From the NCBI RefSeq assembly GCF_035930445.1, contig NZ_CP142394.1, positions 1,955,501-2,019,500 on the forward strand: a stretch of DNA of 64,000 bases, read 5' to 3'. A program made the translations under genes and the position numbers. Below, piece after piece: positions 34,169-41,133 of the stretch. Each line of letters opens with the position of its first letter. The stretch's first letter is position 1. The notes beneath the pieces were generated by a model. It saw only the letters and a list, made by a program, of their open reading frames with translations, made no database searches and had not been told where the DNA came from. The DNA comes from Sphingopyxis chilensis. Lineage in GTDB: Bacteria; Pseudomonadota; Alphaproteobacteria; Sphingomonadales; Sphingomonadaceae.

Positions 34169-35644
34169 CTATCCCGCAGACGTCGCAATCAACCGCGCAT
34201 AGAAATCGATCATGCGCTTGAAGCTGTCGATCGTCATATGTTCGTTGGTGCCGTGGATCATCGCCGTTTCCTTCAGCGTGAAGTGCATCGGCATGAAGCG
34301 GTACACATCCTCCGAGATCGGCTCCATGCTGCGGCTGTCGGTCGCGGCGACGACCAGATAAGGCGCGACGACGGCATCGGGCGCATCGGCGCGCGCTGCC
34401 GCGACGATATACTTCCAGCCCTGCGAACTGCTCGACGACACGCGCGACGGCTCGTTCGGCGGCTTGACCCAGCTCAGCTCGACCGGCGCGTCGCCCACGG
34501 CGGCTTTCGCGCGCGCCATGACGTCGGCCGAGCTGTTCCACGGCGCGATTCGATAGTTGATCAGCGCCGTCGCCGACTGCGGCAGCACATTCTCCTTGGG
34601 ACTGCCCTCCAGCATCGTCGGCGCGATCGTGGTGTGAAAGGCGGCAGCCGATGACGGCGACGAGGCAAGCTGGTTCTTGACGAGGTAGCCGAGCAGCCAT
34701 TTGTTGGCGACGGCCATCTTTGTCGTCCCGCCCTTGTGCGCGGCGAGCGCCTCGACCATCGCCGCTCCGGGGCCGCGCATTTCGATCGGGAACGGCTTTT
34801 CGGTAATATCGAGCACCGCGCGCGCGAGCGTCGTGACGCCGGTTTCGGCGGGCGGCATCGAACTGTGACCGCCCGGCGCGTTGGCGGTGACTTTCAGTGT
34901 CGCATAGCCCTTTTCGGCCACGCCGATCAGGATGGCGGGGCCGTTGATAAGCGGCGTATCGCGCAGTACGACGCTGCCTTCGTCGAGCGTATAGAGCGCG
35001 CGAACGCCTTCGGCCTTCAGCCTGGCAGCAGCCGCAGCGGCGCCCGATCCGCCCGCTTCTTCGTCATGGCCCGAAACGAGATAGATGCCGCGCTTCGGCT
35101 GGAAACCCTGCACTGCGAGCGCCTCGATCGCTTCGAACAGGCCGACGAGCGATCCCTTGTCGTCGACGGTGCCCCGCCCCCAGATCGCATTTTCGGCGAT
35201 CGTCCCGGCAAAGGGGGGGTATTTCCAGTCCCTTTCGGTTCCCCCGGTCACCGGCACCACGTCCTGATGCGCCATGACGATGATCGGCGCCAGCGACGCG
35301 TCGCCGCCCGGCCAGTGATATATGAGGGTGCGGTTCGGCAGGATCGTGCGCGTCATCGCCTCGTGCGTCGCGGGATAGGTCGACCCAAGCCACGCGTGCA
35401 GCTTGTCCCATTCGCCGATGTCGTTATCGGCCGCGTCCTGATGCGAGATCGTCCGGATCTGCGCCGCGGCGCTCAGATGCGCGACCGCTGCGTCGAGATC
35501 ATAGGCAGGCGCCGCCACAAGCCGCACATCGCTGCCGTCGGCAATATCCTTCGGTACAAAGGTCGCAGTGCGCACCGCAACCGTTCCCGCTCCAATTGCA
35601 ATGATCACAAGCCCCCCGGCCAGGATCGTCCGCCGCTTCGCCAT
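34169..35644 (-). CDS. M20 family carboxypeptidase, membrane-anchored or exported
   Basis: The 491-residue product has an N-terminal hydrophobic segment ([19 protein letters not shown]) and an M20 catalytic domain. Zinc ligands are in AHQDVVPV (His, Asp), [11 protein letters not shown] (bridging Asp), SGHDEEAGG (catalytic Glu and ligand) and a late His in GTNEHMTID; the lid domain has APGGHSSMP. Architecture resembles CPS1/PM20D1-type enzymes acting on N-acyl amino acids or peptides, but the substrate is unknown. AGGAGAG precedes the ATG at 35644; the frame runs on to 35668 without a better start. Confidence 0.9.
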   Translation of the reverse strand: MAKRRTILAGGLVIIAIGAGTVAVRTATFVPKDIADGSDVRLVAAPAYDLDAAVAHLSAAAQIRTISHQDAADNDIGEWDKLHAWLGSTYPATHEAMTRTILPNRTLIYHWPGGDASLAPIIVMAHQDVVPVTGGTERDWKYPPFAGTIAENAIWGRGTVDDKGSLVGLFEAIEALAVQGFQPKRGIYLVSGHDEEAGGSGAAAAAARLKAEGVRALYTLDEGSVVLRDTPLINGPAILIGVAEKGYATLKVTANAPGGHSSMPPAETGVTTLARAVLDITEKPFPIEMRGPGAAMVEALAAHKGGTTKMAVANKWLLGYLVKNQLASSPSSAAAFHTTIAPTMLEGSPKENVLPQSATALINYRIAPWNSSADVMARAKAAVGDAPVELSWVKPPNEPSRVSSSSSQGWKYIVAAARADAPDAVVAPYLVVAATDSRSMEPISEDVYRFMPMHFTLKETAMIHGTNEHMTIDSFKRMIDFYARLIATSAG

Positions 35645-35713
35645 GTCCCTCTCCTTCGACTGGCGCAATGGACCGCCATCGGTTTAGATTTGCAAGGAAA
35701 ATGGTGGAAGGAG

Positions 35714-35789
35714 TGGTGGGCCCGGCAGGACTCGAACCCGCAACCTAGCCGTTATGAGCGGCCAGCTCTAACCATTGAGCTACAGGCCC
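35714..35789 (-). tRNA. tRNA with CAT anticodon, probably tRNA-Ile2 (lysidine-modified)
   Basis: A complete 76-nt cloverleaf with encoded CCA. Acceptor GGGCCTG/CGGGCCC, D-arm GCTCAATGGTTAGAGC, anticodon stem GGCCG/CGGCT around CTCATAA (CAT), T-arm GCGGG/CCTGC. CAT-anticodon tRNAs are initiator Met, elongator Met or Ile2. The first base pair G1:C72 excludes an initiator. The 8-base D-loop and 76-nt length resemble Ile2 (TilS substrate) more than elongator Met, but this is by comparison from memory only. Confidence 0.9.
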
Positions 35790-35858
35790 CCCTCGCGAAA
35801 CCCGGAAAGGGATTTGCGGGCGATAGCGGACGCCGCGCCGCGTTGGCAAGCGGCAACC

Positions 35859-36884
35859 TCAGCGCGCCGCCTTGCGTTCGGCCATCGCCAATATTTCGGC
35901 GACGGTGGTCGGCTCGACCCCGCGCCGCGCGAGATGTTCAAGCACCACATCCCACCAACGATAGAAAAGATCGAGGTCGGCCTGACTGCGGACATAGGGC
36001 GTGTTGCCCGGCTGCAGCGACGGCGAATGAAAGGAGAAGTTCAGCACCGGCAGACGAAGGTCGACGGCGATGTCGATCGCCCTGCACGCGCGCTCGACAG
36101 GAATGCCCTCGGGGGTCAGCGCGATCCGCTCGACGAGCCCGAGACGCGCGAGCGCGGCGCCGGCGTGCGTGCCATCGCGCGCGACCCGGTGATAGACGCT
36201 GCGCCCCGCGCGGCCGAGCGCCCCGCCGAACACGGTCGTCACCGGAATCTCGAGCACGGCGCTCTGCCCCGCCCCGACCCACCAGGGATGAAGCGGCGCG
36301 TCGCGATAGTCGGGGCCATGGCCCGCGCGATAATCGAAACCGCTACGAACCGACGTGTCGCAGCGGAATCCCAATTCGGCAAGCATCGCCGCCGTATCCG
36401 GGCCAAGGCCGTAGCGCCCCGCCCGATAGGCGATCGGCTGGACGCCGAACCGGTCGCGGATCGCATCGCGCAGCGCGGTCATCTTCGCGCGTTGCAGACC
36501 CGCGGGCAGATTGCCGGTATAGCTGTTCCGCTCGCCGACCTCTTCGTCGTGCGGCGGCGTCACCCACGGGTGAAGCTGCGCCCCGATCTCGCAACGCCCT
36601 GCCTGCCGCGCGGCGCCGAGTATTTCGGCCGCACGGTCGTCGGCGACGATCGGCCAGTCGACGAGATAGATGGGCTTTACCCCCGCACGATCGAAATAGC
36701 CCTGGCATTCGGCGAGCGCGGGGACCGACGCGAGGCGATAGCCGGTGCGCGCGAAGGGCGCGTCCCAGTCGAAATCCTCCTCGGTGTCGACCGTCACCCA
36801 GAAACGCGGCGCCTCGCCCGAATCCAGTGTGATCAAATCCGATGCGGCCGGATATGCAAAGAAACTGCCCGCAGGCTGCACCAC
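35859..36884 (-). CDS. Polysaccharide deacetylase family protein
   Basis: A 341-residue NodB-fold protein. FWVTVDTEEDFDW carries the catalytic/metal Asp pair, IGAQLHPWVTPP a metal His, and AYRAGRYGLG the conserved Arg region; NFSFHSPSL has the C-terminal His. These resemble the WalW-like subgroup found near polysaccharide export loci, acting on cell-wall or capsular polymers. No signal peptide is evident. GTG 36884 has AAGGGGGG upstream. It begins 25 bp after the histidine kinase stop, so both are probably one operon. Confidence 0.86.
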   Translation of the reverse strand: MVQPAGSFFAYPAASDLITLDSGEAPRFWVTVDTEEDFDWDAPFARTGYRLASVPALAECQGYFDRAGVKPIYLVDWPIVADDRAAEILGAARQAGRCEIGAQLHPWVTPPHDEEVGERNSYTGNLPAGLQRAKMTALRDAIRDRFGVQPIAYRAGRYGLGPDTAAMLAELGFRCDTSVRSGFDYRAGHGPDYRDAPLHPWWVGAGQSAVLEIPVTTVFGGALGRAGRSVYHRVARDGTHAGAALARLGLVERIALTPEGIPVERACRAIDIAVDLRLPVLNFSFHSPSLQPGNTPYVRSQADLDLFYRWWDVVLEHLARRGVEPTTVAEILAMAERKAAR

Positions 36885-36909
36885 GCCCCCCTTAGCCCGG
36901 CCCGCCGGC

Positions 36910-38559
36910 CTATTCGCCTTGCTGCGCCTCCAGCTCGACCTCGCCTTTCGAGTTGGCGGAGGGCAGGTGCAAGGTCAAGGCGTTATGCCCGATATCGAGC
37001 CGTCCGCCGATCGCGCGGGCCAGGCTGTCGACCAGGCGGAGCGAGAAGCCAAGGCTGAGCACGGCAGCGCCAGGCGCCTCGCCCTCGGGACTGAAACCCG
37101 GATCGAGCAGGTCCGACGCCGTCGCGAAGCGGATCGCCGCCGGGCGGACCATCCGAAGCTGGAGCATGTCGTCGTGCCGCGTTTCGGTGACCAGTTGCCC
37201 GACCAAAATCGCCCCCGGTTCGGACACATCGACGAGCGCGGTGAGCAATCGCCCGACCATACGTTGCACATTGGCGTCACCGGCGAGCCCGAGAAAGGGG
37301 CCGCCGACGCGCGAGATGCTGAGTTCGACGCGCTGGTCGGCGAGCAACCCGGCCAGATCGCGTTCGATCTGTGTCACGATCGCGCCGATATCGACGATCT
37401 CTTCGGCCGCCTGCATCGGGGGCGCCTCGCCGCTGCGCGCAGCGGTTTCAAGATCGTCGATAATCGCCTGGACCGAGGCGGCATCGGCGACGATCGCATC
37501 GGCCATCGCGCGATAGCCCTGGCTCACAGGCCCGAACATCTGTCCCGAGATGATCTGCGCGAAACCCGAAATCGCATTGAGCGGGCTGCGCAGCTCGTGG
37601 ATCAACTGACGGATCGAATCACCCGAATCTTCGGAGGCCGTGCGGCCATAGGGGGTTTCATTGCGATGCGGACGCCGGGCGCTCGCGCGATAGCCGCGGA
37701 ATTGACCGGTCGCCGGGTCGAACCAGGGCAGCGCCGAAAAACGCCATTCGCCGGATTCGGCGGGCGTTCCTTCCAGCAACATGCGCGCGTTGATGATCTC
37801 CGCTCGCTGGCGGAACGCACCGGCGGCGATGCCATCGGTACCGGGTTCGCCGCCAAAGGCGGCCTCGGCGATCGACAGCCCGATCACCGCGCCGCGCGTC
37901 ACGCCGTCGACCCAGTGAATCACGCCATCGGGTCCGGTTTCGAAAAGGAAGGCGGCCCGCGGCGGGCGCGGCGCAGCCGGCTGGCCGCGGGTCGATTGAT
38001 ATTTGTCGATCCGGCGGACGAGTTCGCTGATCTGGCTCGGGCCGCTATCGGCCACGGGATCGGGCATCGCTTGCGCGATCGGTGCTGCCGGTGCCGGCTC
38101 TTCGACCGCCGCGCTTGCGGGCTGGGGCAATGCCACCGATGCACTGCCAAGGCTGGCCAGCGCGCGGGCGACCGCTTCCGGCAGGTCGCGACGCCCGGCG
38201 AGCACCGACCGCGCCATCGCGCTCGTCGCGGGCAGCAGCGCCAGCCAGTCGGTTTCGGAAAGACGCACCTCGCGCAGTATGGCCGCCGATACCGCCGGAA
38301 CGTCGTTGGCGTAGAGCGCGACGAGCGGGGCGAAACGGCCGTGACGCGTGATCGCGCGCGCGCAGTCGCGGCGCACCGCTTCGGGGACCCGTGGCCGCAA
38401 TACGGCGAGCGCATGCAGGCTGCGGCGAATATCGTCATCGCCCAGTTGATTGCCGCGCTGGGCCAGAATATCGGAGAGTTGTCGCCACGCGGTGATACTC
38501 GCGCGGCGATCCGCAGGCGCCTGGCGCAAGATGGTCGCGATCATCGAGTCAGCGGTCAC
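36910..38559 (-). CDS. Sensor histidine kinase, soluble (degenerate ATPase boxes)
   Basis: The 549-residue product has a helical N-terminal region (1-140), an Ala/Pro-rich linker, a PAS-like domain (about 200-295, FLFETGPDGVIHWVDG) and a HisKA domain with LIHELRSPLNAISGFAQ (His321). The HATPase region is unusual: the N-box position reads RLLTALVD without the usual Asn, and the G2 region reads SLGFSLRLV. No TM segments, so it is cytoplasmic. Whether it still binds ATP is unclear. GTG 38559 is used; ATG 38544 is an alternative. It is followed by the deacetylase gene. Confidence 0.83.
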   Translation of the reverse strand: MTADSMIATILRQAPADRRASITAWRQLSDILAQRGNQLGDDDIRRSLHALAVLRPRVPEAVRRDCARAITRHGRFAPLVALYANDVPAVSAAILREVRLSETDWLALLPATSAMARSVLAGRRDLPEAVARALASLGSASVALPQPASAAVEEPAPAAPIAQAMPDPVADSGPSQISELVRRIDKYQSTRGQPAAPRPPRAAFLFETGPDGVIHWVDGVTRGAVIGLSIAEAAFGGEPGTDGIAAGAFRQRAEIINARMLLEGTPAESGEWRFSALPWFDPATGQFRGYRASARRPHRNETPYGRTASEDSGDSIRQLIHELRSPLNAISGFAQIISGQMFGPVSQGYRAMADAIVADAASVQAIIDDLETAARSGEAPPMQAAEEIVDIGAIVTQIERDLAGLLADQRVELSISRVGGPFLGLAGDANVQRMVGRLLTALVDVSEPGAILVGQLVTETRHDDMLQLRMVRPAAIRFATASDLLDPGFSPEGEAPGAAVLSLGFSLRLVDSLARAIGGRLDIGHNALTLHLPSANSKGEVELEAQQGE

Positions 38560-38728
38560 GCGGAAAGAGCCCCACAGCGTCGGTCGTTGGTTAGCATATG
38601 TTTACCGGCTAGCGTGAATCATCCGGTCATGAAAGTGCCTTAACCTTCCACGTCGCATTGTGGGACAATTGCAATCGCCTGAAATAATATTATGGTCTCC
38701 GCAGTTTTGGAAAGCGGATGTTTCAACG
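38560..38728. promoter_or_regulatory. Divergent regulatory region between the histidine kinase and Lrp-type genes
   Basis: This 169-bp gap is AT-richer than its surroundings, with GACAATTGCAATC and AATAATATTATGG before the Lrp-type gene. Lrp/AsnC regulators commonly bind AT-rich palindromic sites in their own promoter, so self-regulation is plausible. No precise site or promoter boxes could be fixed. Confidence 0.35.
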
Positions 38729-39202
38729 ATGGCTAGTCAGAAATTCGATCAGATTGATTTGCAGATATTGGGCGAGCTGCAGAAAAACGGGCGGATGACG
38801 AATGTCGAACTGGCACAGATGGTGGGATTGACCGCTCCGCCATGTCTTCGTCGTGTACGCGCGCTCGAAGAATCGGGCGTCATCCGATCCTACCACGCCG
38901 ACCTCGACGCGGCGAAGCTCGGCTACGGCATCACCGTCTTTGCGATGGTCAGCCTGCGCAGTCAGGCCGAGTCGGACCTCAAAGCCTTCGAAGACTATGT
39001 CGGCGGACTCGCCGAGGTGCGCGAATGCTATATGCTGAACGGCGAGATCGATTTCCTGCTAAAGGTCGTCGCGCGCGACCTGCAGAGCTTCCAGTCCTTC
39101 CTGACCGCGCATCTGACCTCGGCGCCGAACGTCACCAGCGTAAAAACGTCGCTGACGATTCGCACAGCCAAGCAGCTCGCCGGCATCCCGGTCGAAGTCT
39201 GA
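38729..39202 (+). CDS. Lrp/AsnC family transcriptional regulator
   Basis: A 157-residue regulator with an N-terminal winged HTH (FDQIDLQILGELQKNGRMTN, then LAQMVGLTAPPCLRRVRALE) and a C-terminal RAM ligand-binding domain (VFAMVSLRSQ, CYMLNGEIDFLLKVVARDL). Such proteins form octamers and respond to amino acids. ATG 38729 is chosen since the HTH follows at once; the longer frame to 38660 is non-conserved. The ligand and targets cannot be inferred from neighbours. A strong bidirectional terminator follows. Confidence 0.92.
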   Translation: MASQKFDQIDLQILGELQKNGRMTNVELAQMVGLTAPPCLRRVRALEESGVIRSYHADLDAAKLGYGITVFAMVSLRSQAESDLKAFEDYVGGLAEVRECYMLNGEIDFLLKVVARDLQSFQSFLTAHLTSAPNVTSVKTSLTIRTAKQLAGIPVEV

Positions 39203-39217
39203 TCAACCGGATAAGGT

Positions 39218-39255
39218 AAAGGGCGCCGCTCCGGCCTGGAGCGGCGCCCTTTTTT
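39218..39255. terminator. Bidirectional rho-independent terminator
   Basis: AGGGCGCCGCTCC and GGAGCGGCGCCCT form a perfect 13-bp stem around GGCCT's loop, with six Ts after it on the plus strand and As before it, giving a weaker minus-strand signal. It separates the Lrp-type gene from the convergent TPR gene. Confidence 0.93.
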
Positions 39256-39268
39256 GTTGTCCGCCGGT

Positions 39269-40573
39269 TCAGCCGCCCGTAGCGGGGGCAGCCGCCGGTT
39301 GTGCGGGAGCGGCGGGCGCCGCCGCGGGCGTGTCGATCTTCACCGTCCACAGGTCGGCAAGCCGCTTGCGGGGGCCGGTCACCTGCGCGAAGCTCGCCTT
39401 CGCGCCCGCCGTGTCGCCCGACTGCGCCTGCGCCACGCCGAGGCGATAGGTCCAGAGATCCTTGTCGCCGCCGGCGGCCAGCGCCGCCTTGTAGAGCGGA
39501 ATGGCATCGGCGTAGCGGCCATAGCCGACCATCGCGTCACCCGTCGCGCCGGCAACCTTGGGATTCGACAGCGTCGACGGTTTTTGCGCATAGGCGGCGA
39601 TCGTCGATTCCTCGTCGCCCATCCGCTCGGTCTGGCTCGTCAGAAGCTCGTTGAACTTCGCGTCGCTGGCGGGGATCACATTGCTCTGCTTGCCCGCCTT
39701 GATCAGCGACACGACCTCACCCGGCAGCGCGGCTTCGGTCGCAAGCGCCGCATATTCGGCATATTCGGGACGTTCCTGCATCGCGCCGGTCGCGCGCATC
39801 AGGCGAAAGATGTCGAGCCCGACTTCTTTGTCCTGATTCGCCTGCAGCGCGATGAAGAGCGTCTGACGCCAGACCGTCGGCTGGTTGTAGTCGCGCAGGC
39901 GCATCGTCATCAGGTCGAGCACCTCATTGGTGCGCTTTGCGGCCTGCAAGGCCTTGACCGGGCGGACATACAGCTCGTCCGAGGGGCGTTGCCCGGCGGC
40001 ACGGCTCGCTTCGATCGCGGCCTTGGCGGTGGCGAGCCCCTGATCGACCTGCCCGGCATTGAGATAGCTGTCCATCAGGAGGACGGGCACATTGGGCTCA
40101 GTCGACCCCGCCGCGCGCGCCGCTTCGAGGCGCTTGATCGCCTTCGGATAATCTTTCGCGCCATAGGCGAAATTGCCCGAGAAGAAATTATAGACGGCAA
40201 GATTTTCCGCCGGGGTCACGCCCGAATCGAGCATCGTGTCGAGCGCCTGCGCCTGAATCGCCTGATCCTTGCTCAGGATACCGAGCTGGAGTTGATAGAA
40301 GGCGGCCAGATATTTATCGTCCGGGGTGGTCGCGGTGGCCTGTCCTTCGGTCAGCGCGGCCTGGAGGGCGGCCGTGTCCTTCGCGGTGGTCGCGTCGGTC
40401 ATCTTCTTGAGCGCCGGACCGAACGCCTTGCTCGCCGACAGGCCCTTGCCCTTGGCTTCTTCTTCCTTCTTCGGCTTTTCCTTGGCAGCGGCCGGAAGGG
40501 CGGTGGTCATCAGCGCACAGCCCAGAACGGCAGCCATCGCCGTTGCGGGCATCGAGCGGAAACGGGTGAACAT
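39269..40573 (-). CDS. Exported tetratricopeptide-repeat protein
   Basis: A 434-residue periplasmic protein. It has a signal peptide (AMAAVLGCALMTTALPAAAK), a Lys/Glu-rich stretch (residues about 30-45), then helical TPR-like repeats throughout (for example AVYNFFSGNFAYGAKDYPKAIKRL and LWTYRLGVAQAQSGDTAGAKA), ending in a Pro/Ala tail. TPRs mediate protein interaction; no enzymatic part is visible. The ATG at 40573 has an ideal AAGGAGAG. Function unknown. Confidence 0.85.
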   Translation of the reverse strand: MFTRFRSMPATAMAAVLGCALMTTALPAAAKEKPKKEEEAKGKGLSASKAFGPALKKMTDATTAKDTAALQAALTEGQATATTPDDKYLAAFYQLQLGILSKDQAIQAQALDTMLDSGVTPAENLAVYNFFSGNFAYGAKDYPKAIKRLEAARAAGSTEPNVPVLLMDSYLNAGQVDQGLATAKAAIEASRAAGQRPSDELYVRPVKALQAAKRTNEVLDLMTMRLRDYNQPTVWRQTLFIALQANQDKEVGLDIFRLMRATGAMQERPEYAEYAALATEAALPGEVVSLIKAGKQSNVIPASDAKFNELLTSQTERMGDEESTIAAYAQKPSTLSNPKVAGATGDAMVGYGRYADAIPLYKAALAAGGDKDLWTYRLGVAQAQSGDTAGAKASFAQVTGPRKRLADLWTVKIDTPAAAPAAPAQPAAAPATGG

Positions 40574-40727
40574 CGAAAATCTCTCCTTTGAACTCGGCGG
40601 CCGTCGCCTCGGCGTACAAATCGGGCGCGCAAAGGGTCGGCCGCGCGTCGATAACGCGGCTAACTCCGTCGCGTTGCCATGGCAAGACAGCGGACATCGA
40701 TATTTCACTGGCGGAAAGCGGCTGAAC

Positions 40728-40752
40728 GGGAATTGAACCCGCTTCGCCGGGT
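40728..40752 (-). other. tRNA T-arm-like sequence fragment
   Basis: On the minus strand this reads as a 5-bp T-stem GCGGG/CCCGT around TTCAATT, the pattern of a tRNA T-arm, but no cloverleaf can be built: the CCA end is absent and only about 16 bp separate it from the Hpt-like gene. It could be a remnant of a tRNA gene or chance. Confidence 0.3.
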
Positions 40753-40768
40753 CGCACGTCAGGCGCGG

Positions 40769-41065
40769 TCAGGCGATCTCGTCGATCGTCCGGTTGATCT
40801 GGCGCAATATGGCAGGATCACCCGGTGCGCCCGCCATCGCGGCTTCGGCAAGCTCGATCAGCGGGATGATCCCGAAGGTTGCGGCGAGCCCTTTCAGGCG
40901 GAGCGCCGCCATTTCCCAGTTCGCGTCGCAGCGCGCGCGGCGCATCAGGTCGGCGAGGTCGCGTGCACTGCCGGTAAAGGCGCCACGCAGATCCATCGCC
41001 ATCGCCGGGTCGCCGCCGAACGCTGCGCTCAGGTAACGATCGAGGGGACCACTGTCGAAAGACAT
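40769..41065 (-). CDS. Hpt-like protein lacking the phosphoacceptor histidine
   Basis: The 98-residue helical product fits the histidine phosphotransfer fold: a four-helix pattern with the conserved LKG...G core at LRLKGLAATFG. In active Hpt proteins the core reads HxLKG; here the His position is Leu (A-A-L-R-L-K-G), so it probably cannot carry phosphate. Such pseudo-Hpt proteins can still bind kinases or regulators as inhibitors or adaptors. It is divergent from the coiled-coil gene (68 bp between starts). Confidence 0.7.
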   Translation of the reverse strand: MSFDSGPLDRYLSAAFGGDPAMAMDLRGAFTGSARDLADLMRRARCDANWEMAALRLKGLAATFGIIPLIELAEAAMAGAPGDPAILRQINRTIDEIA

Positions 41066-41133
41066 TCCACAGCTTTGCCAGCTTGTGGTTAAGTTTCCGT
41101 TTCATGGCCGGCATTTGATGCTAAGATGGCGGG

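Noticed and set aside
36745..38643. 632-residue plus-strand frame opposite the histidine kinase
   Set aside because: Antisense shadow; the minus-strand kinase has clear HisKA and PAS motifs.
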